Assembly: GCF_030269765.1 (NCBI RefSeq)
Contig: NZ_BSTX01000003.1
Location: 737,860 to 801,859, forward strand
Direction: 5' to 3'
Length of the DNA stretch: 64,000 bases
From: Actinorhabdospora filicis
Lineage (GTDB): Bacteria; Actinomycetota; Actinomycetes; Mycobacteriales; Micromonosporaceae
Positions 16,734 to 25,244 of the stretch are shown here, piece after piece. The notes below the pieces were generated by a model that ran no database searches, was not told where the DNA came from, and was given only the letters and a program-made list of their open reading frames with translations. The position numbers were made by a program, and so were the translations under genes. Positions within the stretch are counted from its first letter, which is position 1, and every line of letters starts with the position of its first letter.

Positions 16734-19652
16734 ATGCCCGTCCGCGTCATCGTGCTCGGTCCCACCGAGCTCCACCGCGACGGCGTCCCCATCGACCTCG
16801 GGGGCACCCGCCCGCGTGCCGTCCTCACCGTTCTCGCGCGCAGCGCCGGGCGGGTCGTGGGCCGCGACGAGATCATCGCCCACACGTGGGGCCACGCTCC
16901 GCCCAGGACCGCCGTGAACCAGGTCCAGATCGCCGTGCACCGGCTGCGCAAGGCGCTCACCGCGGCGGGCCTGGACGCCGCCACGGCGCTGCGGAGGCAG
17001 GGCGGGGGCTACGTCCTGGACGTCGGCACCGACCTCGCCGAGTTCCGCGCGCACCTGGGCGCCGGGCGCGCCGCCGCCGCAAGGTGCCAGTGGCGGGCCG
17101 CCAGGGACGCCTTCGACGCCGCCGCCGGACTGTGGCGCCCGGGCGGGGAGCTCGCCGAGGACCACTTCACCGCGCGGCTGCACCGCATGGTCGCCGCGCT
17201 GCACACCGGCGGCCACGCCGAGACGGCCCGAGAGGCCGCCGCGCTGCTCGACGGGCATCCGCTTCGCGAACGCGTGTGGTACCTGCTGGTCCTCGCCCAC
17301 ATCGCCGCGGGGGAGCACGGGCGGGCCGCCGAGGCGCTGCGGCGGGCGCGGGCCACCCTCGCCGAGGCCCTCGGCATCGACCCCGGACGCGAGCTGCGCT
17401 CACTCGACGGCCTCACCGAGCCCGCCGCCGGGCTCGCACACGCCGCCACCTGGATCACCGGGGCACCCGCCGCGCCCGTCGCGCGCCCCATGGGGCTGCC
17501 CGCCGAGCCGCGCGAGTTCGTCGGGCGCGACGGCGAGCTGCGCGAGATCCTCGCCGCCCTCGGCGAGCACGGGGCCGTGGCCGTGACGGGGCTCGGCGGC
17601 GTCGGCAAGACCGCGCTGGCCACCCGCGCCGCGAGGGCCGCCGACGCCCCCGGCGGATGCCTGTTCACCGACCTGCGCGGCGCCGACGACCAACCGCGCG
17701 CCGCCCACGACGTCATGGGCTCGCTGCTGCGCTCGCTGGGGATCACCGACGGCGCGGTCCCCGACGACCCGCCCGCCCGCGCCGAGCTCTACCACCGGGC
17801 CCTCACCGGACGCGGCGTCCTGCTGGTCCTGGACAACGCCGCCGGGCCCGAGCAGATCGAGCCGCTGCTGTCGCGCGAGGTCCCCGTCATCGTCACCGCC
17901 CGCCGCGCCCTCACCGGCCTGCCGCACGTCCACCTCGACGCGCTCCCCGCCGACGACGCCACCACGCTCCTCTCCCGCCTCTCCGGACGCCCGCAGGACG
18001 ACGACCTGCGTGACCTCGCCGCCCTCGCCGGGCGTCTCCCGCTCGCCCTGCGCGTCGTCGGCGCGCGCCTGGCGCTGCGGCGCGGCCTCGACCCCGGGCG
18101 CATGGTCGCCCGCCTCACCGACGAACACGCCCGCCTGGACGCCCTCAGCGACGGCGACCGGCGCGTCCGTTCCTGCATCGAGTTCGGCTACCGCCTCCTC
18201 AGTCCCAGCGCCGCCGCCGCGCTGCGCGCCGTCGCCCGGCTGCCCGTCGCCGAATTCGGCCACTGGGTCCTCACCGCCCTCGCCGGGGACGCCACGCCCG
18301 CCATCACCGCCGAACTCACCGCCGCGCAACTCCTCCGCCCCGCCCCGCCCACACGCGGCGGAGGCCCCCGCCACCGCCTCCACGACCTCGTCCGCGTCTA
18401 CGCCGCCACCGAACCCGACCCGGACGCCACCGGACGCCTCCACGCCGTCTGCGCCGCCCTCCTCTCCCTCGCCCACGCCGCCGACGACCACCTCCCCTAC
18501 GCCCGCCACGCCACACCCGAACGCCCACCCGGCCTGCCCGCCCCCGACCCCGGCGCCCTCACGGCCCTCGCCGCCGACCCCATGGGCTGGTTCGCCGCCG
18601 AACGCGACCTCCTCCTCACCGCCCCCGGCATCGCCGCCGAGATCGGCGACGCCGACCTGACCCGCCGCCTGGCCACCGTCGTCACCAACTACCTCGAACT
18701 CCACGGCCACGGCGACGCCCTCGACACCGTCCTCGCCCACGCCCGCCGCCTCGCCCACGACGCCGAAGGCGACGCCGCCCTGCGCTTCACCACCACCAAA
18801 CGGCTCCGCCTCGACGGGCGCTTCACCGAGACCGTCCCCGTCCTGCGCGCCCTCCGCCGCGACCACCTCCGCCTCGGCGACCCCCTGCGCGCCGCCGCGG
18901 CCGCCACCGACCTCGCCGTCGCCCTCCGCCAGGCCGGCGCGCCCCAAGCCGTCCGCGAAGCCCACCTGCGCTGGGCCCTCACCACCCTCGACGGGCTCCC
19001 CGGCGAACTCGCCCGCGCCCAGCGCGGCTGGACCACGATCATCCTCGGCAACACCATCGCCCCCACCGACCCCGCCGGCTCCGAACGCGCCTACGCCACC
19101 GCCCTGCGCGTCTTCCGCGCCGGACGCGACCGCGTCGGCGAGGCCACCGCGCTGGCCATGCTCGGCGCCGTCCACCACCGCCGCGGCGACCACGACCGCG
19201 CCATCGCCCTCTATCAGCGCGCCCACGACCTGCACGCCGCCCTCGAAGACGACCCGGGACGCCGCTTCGCCGCCCTCTACATCGTCACCGGCCTCCTCGC
19301 CGCCGGGCGCCTCGTCGAAGCCGCCACCCGCGCCGACGCGCTCCTGGCCGAACTCGTCACCGCCCCCATGCCCGCCCTGGACGCCGGGGCGCTGCGCGTA
19401 CGCGGCGCCATCCACCTGCGCGCCGGGGAGCTCGCCGCCGCCACCGGCCCGCTGACCCGGTCCCTGGCCCTGTCGGCGGGCATGCCGGACGTCGAGGCGC
19501 GCACCGCCCGCGTGCTGCTCGCCGTCCACGAGGCCGCCGGGGACGCCGAGGCCGCCCGGGCCGTCCGCGACCGGCTTTACGCACTGGTCCCCGAAGGCCA
19601 TCCGCTGCGGTCCCGCGAAGGCCTCGACATGGCCCTTGACGTGGTGTTCTAG
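16734..19652 (+). CDS. AfsR/SARP-type STAND regulator, copy 4
   Basis: A 972-residue paralogue, 35 bases after copy 3. The winged helix begins MPVRVIVLGPTELHRDG, and the recognition region reads NQVQIAVHRLRKAL, with K in place of the A seen in the other copies. NB-ARC has Walker A GLGGVGKTA near residue 286 and VIVTARRAL. The TPR tail is almost wholly built of C/G-ending codons, unlike copy 3. It closes the array; a 240-base gap with the desulfurase terminator follows. No biosynthetic gene cluster lies within the window for these regulators to control. Confidence 0.9.
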   Translation: MPVRVIVLGPTELHRDGVPIDLGGTRPRAVLTVLARSAGRVVGRDEIIAHTWGHAPPRTAVNQVQIAVHRLRKALTAAGLDAATALRRQGGGYVLDVGTDLAEFRAHLGAGRAAAARCQWRAARDAFDAAAGLWRPGGELAEDHFTARLHRMVAALHTGGHAETAREAAALLDGHPLRERVWYLLVLAHIAAGEHGRAAEALRRARATLAEALGIDPGRELRSLDGLTEPAAGLAHAATWITGAPAAPVARPMGLPAEPREFVGRDGELREILAALGEHGAVAVTGLGGVGKTALATRAARAADAPGGCLFTDLRGADDQPRAAHDVMGSLLRSLGITDGAVPDDPPARAELYHRALTGRGVLLVLDNAAGPEQIEPLLSREVPVIVTARRALTGLPHVHLDALPADDATTLLSRLSGRPQDDDLRDLAALAGRLPLALRVVGARLALRRGLDPGRMVARLTDEHARLDALSDGDRRVRSCIEFGYRLLSPSAAAALRAVARLPVAEFGHWVLTALAGDATPAITAELTAAQLLRPAPPTRGGGPRHRLHDLVRVYAATEPDPDATGRLHAVCAALLSLAHAADDHLPYARHATPERPPGLPAPDPGALTALAADPMGWFAAERDLLLTAPGIAAEIGDADLTRRLATVVTNYLELHGHGDALDTVLAHARRLAHDAEGDAALRFTTTKRLRLDGRFTETVPVLRALRRDHLRLGDPLRAAAAATDLAVALRQAGAPQAVREAHLRWALTTLDGLPGELARAQRGWTTIILGNTIAPTDPAGSERAYATALRVFRAGRDRVGEATALAMLGAVHHRRGDHDRAIALYQRAHDLHAALEDDPGRRFAALYIVTGLLAAGRLVEAATRADALLAELVTAPMPALDAGALRVRGAIHLRAGELAAATGPLTRSLALSAGMPDVEARTARVLLAVHEAAGDAEAARAVRDRLYALVPEGHPLRSREGLDMALDVVF

Positions 19653-19851
19653 TCCCGAAAGCGGCTATAAAGCCCGCGTAAAGCGAGCCCTCTTAACGTT
19701 CACCGAGTCACGAAGCCACGAGAGGGCCGACCACCCGGTCGCCGGACCCGAGAGGGACCGGCGCGGCACGGGGGCCGTACACGGTCCACTGGGGACGGGT
19801 TCGTGACCGCCGGACCCGGTTATGACGGGCCGAGTCCGGGAACAGGTGGCC

Positions 19852-19885
19852 GCCGGTCAGGACTAGTGCCCGGGTTCTGACCGGC
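19852..19885 (-). terminator. Hairpin between convergent regulator copy 4 and cysteine desulfurase
   Basis: Nine-base arms (19852-19860 and 19877-19885) with a 16-base loop, just beyond the desulfurase stop in its reading direction. The rest of 19653-19896 shows no gene. Confidence 0.5.
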
Positions 19886-19896
19886 CGGCCGCCCGC

Positions 19897-21033
19897 TCAC
19901 AGGCCCGTCACCCCCGCCTCCTCGCGCAGGCGCTCCACCGTCTCCGGCAGCACCGCCAGGAACCGCTCCACGTCCTCCTCCTCGACGTCGCGGTGCAGCG
20001 ACACCCGCACGTTCCCGTGCGAGAGCACCCCCATCGCCTCCAGCACGTGCGAGGGCCGCAGCGTCGAGGACGTGCACGACGAACCCGAGGACACCGCGAA
20101 ACCCGCCCGGTCCAGCGCCGTCAGGATCGCCTCCCCGTCGACGTACAGGCACGAAAAGGTCACCAGGTGCGGCAGCCGGACCTCCGGGTCGCCCACCACC
20201 TCCACGTCGGCCACCAGCGCCGGAACCCGCTCGCGGATCCGCGCGGTCAGCCCCCGCAGCCGCGGCCCCAGCTCCGCCGCCTCACCCACCGCCGCCCGCA
20301 GCCCCGCCGCCGCGGCGACCACGCCAGGCAGGTTCACCGCCGCGCCCTCGGCCGCCGGCCACGGCGACTCCCAGCGCGTACCCCGCCGCACCCCCAGCAC
20401 GCCCACCCCGGGCGGCCCGCCCCACTTGCGCGAGGACAGCGCCAGCAGCGACCAGCCCGGCGCCACCGGACCCCACGCCACCGACTGCGCGGCGTCCACC
20501 AGCAGCGGGACGCCCGCCGCCGCGCACGCCGCGGCCACCTCCTCCACCGGCTGCGCCGTCCCCACCTCGTGACTCGCCGAGATCAGCGCCGCCAGCGCCA
20601 CCCCGGGCCCGGCCACCGCCTCGGCGAACGCCCCTGCGTCCACCCGCCCGGACCGGTCCACACCCACCGCGACCGCCCGGCCGCCCTCGCGCTCGTGCGC
20701 CTCGGCCGCGTGCAGCACCGACGAATGCTCGATCGCCGAATGCACCAGCACGTCACCCGCCCGCCGCCGCCCCAGCAGCCCGCCCAGGACGCCCTCGTGC
20801 ACCGCACGCGTCCCGCTCGCCGTGAAATGGATCTCGTCGGCCCGCGCACCGACCACATCGGCCACCGCCTCCTTGGAGGCGTCCAGCAGCTGGCGGGCAC
20901 GCCGGGCGTTACCGTACAACTTGGACGGATCGGCCCACCCGTCGGACAGCGCCGCCCCCAGCGCCTGCCGTGCGGCCGGGTGCAGGGGAAACGCGCTCGC
21001 GGAGTCGAAATAGGAGGAGGACACGATCTCCAA
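19897..21033 (-). CDS. Cysteine desulfurase (IscS/NifS-like, aminotransferase class V)
   Basis: A 378-residue PLP enzyme that converts cysteine to alanine plus an enzyme persulfide for Fe-S and thio-cofactor synthesis. Visible features are FDSASAFPLHP at the N-terminus, the HS(A)IEHSSVL segment with the conserved His near residue 103, the PLP lysine in SSRKWGGPPG (about residue 203) and the active-site cysteine loop SSGSSCTSST (about residue 320). TTG at 21033 fits a GGGGTGG box four bases upstream; a GTG at 21024 is the alternative. The upstream in-frame extension is not family-like. It diverges from ctaC. A TusA-like partner lies downstream after an 18-kb block. Confidence 0.88.
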   Translation of the reverse strand: MEIVSSSYFDSASAFPLHPAARQALGAALSDGWADPSKLYGNARRARQLLDASKEAVADVVGARADEIHFTASGTRAVHEGVLGGLLGRRRAGDVLVHSAIEHSSVLHAAEAHEREGGRAVAVGVDRSGRVDAGAFAEAVAGPGVALAALISASHEVGTAQPVEEVAAACAAAGVPLLVDAAQSVAWGPVAPGWSLLALSSRKWGGPPGVGVLGVRRGTRWESPWPAAEGAAVNLPGVVAAAAGLRAAVGEAAELGPRLRGLTARIRERVPALVADVEVVGDPEVRLPHLVTFSCLYVDGEAILTALDRAGFAVSSGSSCTSSTLRPSHVLEAMGVLSHGNVRVSLHRDVEEEDVERFLAVLPETVERLREEAGVTGL

Positions 21034-21194
21034 TATTCCACCCCGTGGTGTGGAGGGGGCGTTTGGTCCAGTAGTCTGCCGTCGTTGGTGCCCAGAAGCC
21101 AGATTCGATCCGGCGTAGAACTTCTCCGCACCGCGTTGAGAGCACTCCATGTTCGTCAACTGAGCCAATGAGCTTTGAGGAAGGGTAGGAGCAG

Positions 21195-22085
21195 GTGGCC
21201 GCGAGCCCATCGTCCCCAGCTTCCCGGCGGATCCGCCGGCTGATCGGTCTCAGCGTCACCGGGGCGGCCCTGGTCACCGTGCTGACCGGTTGTTCCATCG
21301 ACGACGCCTTCTACTTCGGATGGCCTCGCACCCAGCCCAGCCCGCAGTCGCGGCAGATGTTCGACATGTGGATCGGCTCGGCCATCGCCGCGCTGGCCGT
21401 CGGCGTCTTCGTCTGGGGCCTGATCTTCTGGTGCGTCATCCGGTACCGGAAGAAGGGCGAGGACCTCCCGCCGCAGACCCGGTACAACCTGCCGATGGAG
21501 CTGCTGTTCACGGTCGGCCCGTTCGTGGCGATCGCGATCCTCTTCTACTACACCGCGATCATCCAGGCGAACGTCACCAGGGTCGACCCGAACCCCGACC
21601 TCGACGTCACCGTCACCGCGTTCAAGTGGAACTGGAAGTTCTCCTACCCGGAGACCGGCAGTGACCCCAAGATCCGCGACGACAAGGACGTCTACACCGT
21701 CGGCGACAGTGACGTGATCCCGATCCTGGTCGTGCCGACCGGCAAGAACATCCGCATCACCGAGCTGAGCGCCGACGTCATCCACTCCTTCTGGGTCCCC
21801 GACCTGCTGTTCAAGCGCGACGTGGTCCCGGGCGTGGAGAACCAGTTCCAGGTCACCATCGACCAGGAAGGCGCCTACGTCGGCCGCTGCGCCGAGCTGT
21901 GCGGCACCTACCACTCGATGATGAACTTCGAGGTCCGCGCGGTGAGCCCGGAGAAGTACGACCAGTACATCCAGGCCCGCGTCCAGGGCAAGACGACCCA
22001 GGAGGCACTGACCCTCATCGGTCAGGAGCCCTACGCGATCAAGACCAAGCCGTTCGACACCGACCGCCAGGCCGAGCGCGGCTAA
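21195..22085 (+). CDS. ctaC: Cytochrome c oxidase subunit II (aa3-type)
   Basis: A 296-residue membrane lipoprotein that carries the CuA centre accepting electrons from the bcc complex. It has a twin-arginine-poor signal ending in a lipobox (VTVLTGC, Cys33), two transmembrane helices (about residues 55-80 and 103-123), and an external cupredoxin domain with the CuA motif GRCAELCGTYHSMM near residues 230-246. GTG at 21195 has AGGAG just upstream. It is followed after 11 bases by ctaF without a ctaD between them, as in Mycobacterium and Corynebacterium. Confidence 0.95.
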   Translation: MAASPSSPASRRIRRLIGLSVTGAALVTVLTGCSIDDAFYFGWPRTQPSPQSRQMFDMWIGSAIAALAVGVFVWGLIFWCVIRYRKKGEDLPPQTRYNLPMELLFTVGPFVAIAILFYYTAIIQANVTRVDPNPDLDVTVTAFKWNWKFSYPETGSDPKIRDDKDVYTVGDSDVIPILVVPTGKNIRITELSADVIHSFWVPDLLFKRDVVPGVENQFQVTIDQEGAYVGRCAELCGTYHSMMNFEVRAVSPEKYDQYIQARVQGKTTQEALTLIGQEPYAIKTKPFDTDRQAERG

Positions 22086-22096
22086 AGGGAGTCGTC

Positions 22097-22522
22097 GTGA
22101 AAACCGAAGCCAAGATCTTCCACGTCATCTGGCTGACGCTCGTCGCCTTCGTCGTCGGCTACATCGTCTGGTCGAAGCACGAGAACGGCCACATCGAGTG
22201 GGTCGGGACGGTCGCGCTGGTCCTGTCGGCCTGCCTGATCGCGATGTGCGGTTTCTACTTCTCCTTCGTGGCGCGGCGCATCGACGCCCGCCCGGAGGAC
22301 CGGGAGGACGGCGAGATCGCCGACGCCGCCGGTGAGGTCGGGTTCTTCAGCCCCGGCTCCTACTGGCCCTTCGGCATCGCCCTCACCGCCAGCATCGCCG
22401 GTATCGGCGTGGTGTTCTGGTACCCGTGGCTCATCGCGGTCGGCCTGATCTCGGTCCTGGTGACCGTGGGCGGACTGCTGTTCGAGTACTACACCGGCAC
22501 CCGCCGGCTCGGGCCCGAATAA
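22097..22522 (+). CDS. ctaF: Cytochrome c oxidase subunit IV (actinobacterial CtaF)
   Basis: A 141-residue membrane protein with four predicted transmembrane helices: VIWLTLVAFVVGYIV, VALVLSACLIAMCGFYFSF, IALTASIAGIGVVFW and LIAVGLISVLVTVGGLLFEY. This is the actinobacteria-specific fourth subunit of the aa3 oxidase, structural rather than catalytic. GTG at 22097 follows AAAGGGAG. It is cotranscribed with ctaC. The segment between helices two and three (RRIDARPEDREDGEI) is strongly charged and cytoplasmic. Confidence 0.93.
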   Translation: MKTEAKIFHVIWLTLVAFVVGYIVWSKHENGHIEWVGTVALVLSACLIAMCGFYFSFVARRIDARPEDREDGEIADAAGEVGFFSPGSYWPFGIALTASIAGIGVVFWYPWLIAVGLISVLVTVGGLLFEYYTGTRRLGPE

Positions 22523-22543
22523 GCCCCGGCCGCTTCCGTCCCG

Positions 22544-23407
22544 ATGCCACCCCTCGCTGTCGGGCTGGTCGTGTGCGCCGCGATCGCACACGCCAGTTGG
22601 AACCTGTACGCGAAGCGGGCCTCCACCGGAGGCCCCGTCTTCGTCTGGCTGTCCTGCGCGGCCTCCACGGTGCTGTACGCGCCGGTGGTGCTCGGCGTGG
22701 TGATGGCGCTGGACGTCCGGATCACGCCGCAGCTGCTCACCGGCGTCGGCGTCAGCGGGCTTTTACACCTGAGCTACATCCTGTTCCTGCAGCGCGGGTA
22801 CGCCAAGGGAGATCTCTCCGTGGTGTACCCGCTCGCGCGTGGGACGGGCCCGCTCCTGTCGGTCATCGCCGCGGTCGCCTTCATCGGCGAGCGGCCGAGC
22901 ATCCTGGCACTGCTCGGCACGCTCATCGTCGTCGTCGGGATCCTCGTCATCGGCCTCGGCAGCTCCAGCGGGGAGCGCATGAAGGCCATGACCGGGGTCA
23001 TGTACGGCCTGGTCGCCGGCACGATGATCGCCGGTTACACCCTCTGGGACAACCACTCGGTGAAGGCTCTGGCCATCACCCCGCTGGTCATGCAGTGGGG
23101 GACGGGGCTCACCCGGACGCTGGCGCTGGCGCCCTACGCGCTGCCGCGCCTGGGCGAGCTGCGCAAGGTGTGGGCCGAGCACAAGAAGCCCGTGCTCGTC
23201 GTGGGCGTCCTGGAGCCGCTGGCCTACCTGCTGGTGCTGTTCGCGATGAAGTACGCCGACGTGAGCCTGGTGGCCCCCTCGCGCGAGCTGTCCATCGTGG
23301 TCGGCGCGTTCTTCGGCTGGCTGCTGCTGGGGGAGTCCCAGGCCGCCAGACGCATCGCCGGGGCGTTGATCGTGCTGGGAGGCATCGTCGCGCTGACCGC
23401 GTCTTAG
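22544..23407 (+). CDS. DMT-superfamily (EamA-type) transporter
   Basis: A 287-residue protein with ten hydrophobic segments arranged as two EamA repeats, the layout of drug/metabolite transporters. The first repeat contains AHASWNLYAKRAS and the second GTMIAGYTLWDNHSVKA, equivalent positions in the fold. Substrate unknown; relatives export amino acids, metabolites or drugs. It starts 21 bases after ctaF. An in-frame TTA leucine codon (22763-22765) is present, unusual here. Upstream ribosome site is poor, so coupling to ctaF translation is possible. Confidence 0.85.
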   Translation: MPPLAVGLVVCAAIAHASWNLYAKRASTGGPVFVWLSCAASTVLYAPVVLGVVMALDVRITPQLLTGVGVSGLLHLSYILFLQRGYAKGDLSVVYPLARGTGPLLSVIAAVAFIGERPSILALLGTLIVVVGILVIGLGSSSGERMKAMTGVMYGLVAGTMIAGYTLWDNHSVKALAITPLVMQWGTGLTRTLALAPYALPRLGELRKVWAEHKKPVLVVGVLEPLAYLLVLFAMKYADVSLVAPSRELSIVVGAFFGWLLLGESQAARRIAGALIVLGGIVALTAS

Positions 23408-23458
23408 CGGGCGGCGACTAGGATTCCCCGTGAGCATCAACGCTTTGGAAGGACCAAG

Positions 23459-24298
23459 GTGACCTACCCCCCTCAGGGCCAGCCCTACGATCCGTCGCAG
23501 CAGCCCGCGCAACCGGATCCGTACGCGCCGTACCCGCCCGCCCAGCCGGACAACGCCGCCCAGAGCCCGTACCCGCCGGGTGCCCCCGTGCCCCCGCAGG
23601 AGCCGCTCGGCGGTCAGTACGGCCCGACGTCGGCCCCGCCCGCCCAAGACCCCTACGCCCAGACCTCGGCACCGCCGAACCCCTACGCCCAGCCCGCGGC
23701 CCCACCGGACCCGTACGCGCAGACCTCGGCGCCTCCGGCGGCCTACCCGGCCGCGCCGTACCCACCGGCGCAGCCCCAGTACGACCCGTACGCGCAGACC
23801 TCGGCGCCGCCCGCGCCGCAGGTGGACGCCTACGGCAACCCGATCACCCAGGCCTGGCAGGCCCCGATGTACACCGCGCCGCAGCCGCCGAAGTCCAAGG
23901 CGCCGCTGTTCGCCGCCATCGGCGGTGGCGCGGCCCTGTTCGTGGTGGCCCTGATCGTCATCATCGTGCTGGTCAGCGGCGGCGGTCCCACGGGCACCGT
24001 CGAGGACTGGCTGGCGGCGGTCAAGGACAAGGACATCACCGAGGCCAACAGCCTCGTCTGCGACACCGACGACCCGTACATCGACACCGATGACCTGGAC
24101 TCCACCGACGAGCAGGCCGAGTTCGACAAGATGGTGGCCGACCTGTCGTGGGAGGTCGTCTCCGAGCACGAGGCCGGTGACCAGGCCACGGTCCGCATGA
24201 AGCTCATCAGCTCCGGCCCGATGAGCGGCGAGGTGGACTTCGAGCTGGTCAAGCGCGGCGGCGACTGGTTCATCTGCGGCGTCGACTCCGTTGGCTAG
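23459..24298 (+). CDS. Proline/tyrosine-rich single-pass membrane protein with a DUF4878-like outer domain
   Basis: A 279-residue protein of unknown function. Residues 1-140 are low-complexity and Pro/Tyr/Ala/Gln-rich, with repeats of the type DPYAQTSAPP. A single transmembrane helix (LFAAIGGGAALFVVALIVIIVLV) follows. The outer domain of about 110 residues begins GTVEDWLAAVKDKDITEANSLVC and ends GDWFICGVD, a pattern like the NTF2-related DUF4878 lipoprotein/membrane domains, with two cysteines that could pair. GTG at 23459 follows GGAAGGACC. The next gene encodes a shorter protein with the same plan, so the two may be paralogues. Confidence 0.8.
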   Translation: MTYPPQGQPYDPSQQPAQPDPYAPYPPAQPDNAAQSPYPPGAPVPPQEPLGGQYGPTSAPPAQDPYAQTSAPPNPYAQPAAPPDPYAQTSAPPAAYPAAPYPPAQPQYDPYAQTSAPPAPQVDAYGNPITQAWQAPMYTAPQPPKSKAPLFAAIGGGAALFVVALIVIIVLVSGGGPTGTVEDWLAAVKDKDITEANSLVCDTDDPYIDTDDLDSTDEQAEFDKMVADLSWEVVSEHEAGDQATVRMKLISSGPMSGEVDFELVKRGGDWFICGVDSVG

Positions 24299-24362
24299 TC
24301 GGGCCGACGCGGGTTAGATCCGCCGGCGGAGGTGGCGGGGCAGCGCCACTCCGTCAACTCGC

Positions 24363-24391
24363 GCGTGGTCAATCCGTGCGTGGTCAATCCG
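24363..24391. repeat. Two direct copies of a 14-base sequence
   Basis: The sequence gcgtggtcaatccg occurs at 24363-24376 and again at 24378-24391, giving a 15-base period, in the leader of the next gene. It could be a tandem activator site or simple duplication. Confidence 0.6.
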
Positions 24392-24483
24392 CGCGCGCCC
24401 GTTTCGGCCGCGCGGTCGACTATCGTGCTTGAGCGGCGCCTCAGCGCGTCCCTGTGCCCGTCACCGACCCGAGGAGACCGAGC

Positions 24484-24957
24484 GTGAGCGATGACGAGAC
24501 GACTCCCGAGGAGGAGCCGGAGCAGCGTCCCAGGGGGCGCCTCTTCGGGCTGCTGGGACTGGTCGCCGCCGTCGTGGCCCTCGGCGTGGTCCTGTACGTG
24601 TTCGTCTTCAGCTCATCGGGGAGTCCCACCGATGTCGTCGACGACTATTTTCAGGCCCTCAAGGACGGTGACGTCGCCACCGCGCGCGACCTGACGTGCG
24701 CGGCGGCGGCCGACGATCTGGGCGCGGTCGATCCCGACGGCGGCGCCAGCGCCGACCTCCAGCAGGTGTTCGGGGACATCACCTGGAAGGTCACCGGCGA
24801 GACCGTGACCGGTGACCGCGCCGTGGTGACCGTGGACATGAGCGGCCTGGGCGGCGACACCACCGAGGGCGCGCCCATCGACCTGATCAAGGAGAAGGGG
24901 GACTGGAAGGTCTGCGGCGACGCCACCGACCCGTCCCCGGAGGTCTCGGCGTCCTAG
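24484..24957 (+). CDS. Membrane-anchored protein with a DUF4878-like outer domain
   Basis: A 157-residue protein of unknown function. A charged cytoplasmic tail (DDETTPEEEPEQRPRGR) precedes one transmembrane helix (LFGLLGLVAAVVALGVVLYVFVF) and an outer domain starting SPTDVVDDYFQALKDGDVATARDLTC and ending GDWKVCGD. It shares the start, the two cysteines and the closing GDW-x-x-CG pattern with the preceding protein, so both probably adopt the same NTF2-like fold. GTG at 24484 follows GAGGAGA. It ends three bases from a convergent gene. Confidence 0.78.
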   Translation: MSDDETTPEEEPEQRPRGRLFGLLGLVAAVVALGVVLYVFVFSSSGSPTDVVDDYFQALKDGDVATARDLTCAAAADDLGAVDPDGGASADLQQVFGDITWKVTGETVTGDRAVVTVDMSGLGGDTTEGAPIDLIKEKGDWKVCGDATDPSPEVSAS

Positions 24958-24959
24958 GC

Positions 24960-25244
24960 CTATTCGGTGTCGAAGCCGATCGCGAAGGTCTCCTCCAGGT
25001 CGTGCTTGGAGTAGGCGCGGAACGCGATGTGGGTTTCGGTGTCCGACACGCCGTCCACCTTGTTGATGCTGTCGGCGATGACGTCGGCGATGTGCTCGAA
25101 CTCCCGCACCCGCACCATCGCGATGAGATCGACGTGCCCGGCGGTGGAGTACACCTCGCTGACGCCCGGCAGGTCGGCGATCTTCTGCGCGACCTCGGGG
25201 ATGGACTCGGTGGCGCACTGGATGAGGACGATGGCGGTGATCAC
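24960..25244 (-). CDS. Stand-alone Lrp/AsnC-type ligand-binding (RAM) domain protein
   Basis: A 94-residue protein that equals only the effector domain of Lrp/AsnC regulators, with no DNA-binding helix-turn-helix. Typical beta-alpha-beta pattern: AIVLIQCATESIPEVAQKIADL, then GVSEVYSTAGHVDLIAMVRV. Such proteins form ring-shaped oligomers, bind amino acids and may modulate full-length Lrp paralogues; the ligand here is unknown. It overlaps the preceding nucleotidyltransferase stop by four bases, so it is the last gene of the trpD operon, which fits an amino-acid sensing role. Confidence 0.85.
   Translation of the reverse strand: MITAIVLIQCATESIPEVAQKIADLPGVSEVYSTAGHVDLIAMVRVREFEHIADVIADSINKVDGVSDTETHIAFRAYSKHDLEETFAIGFDTE

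Noticed and set aside
21085..21120. tRNA-like T-arm (gattcgatccgg) between desulfurase and ctaC
   Set aside because: The flanking bases do not pair as a T-stem, and no anticodon or acceptor arms fit.
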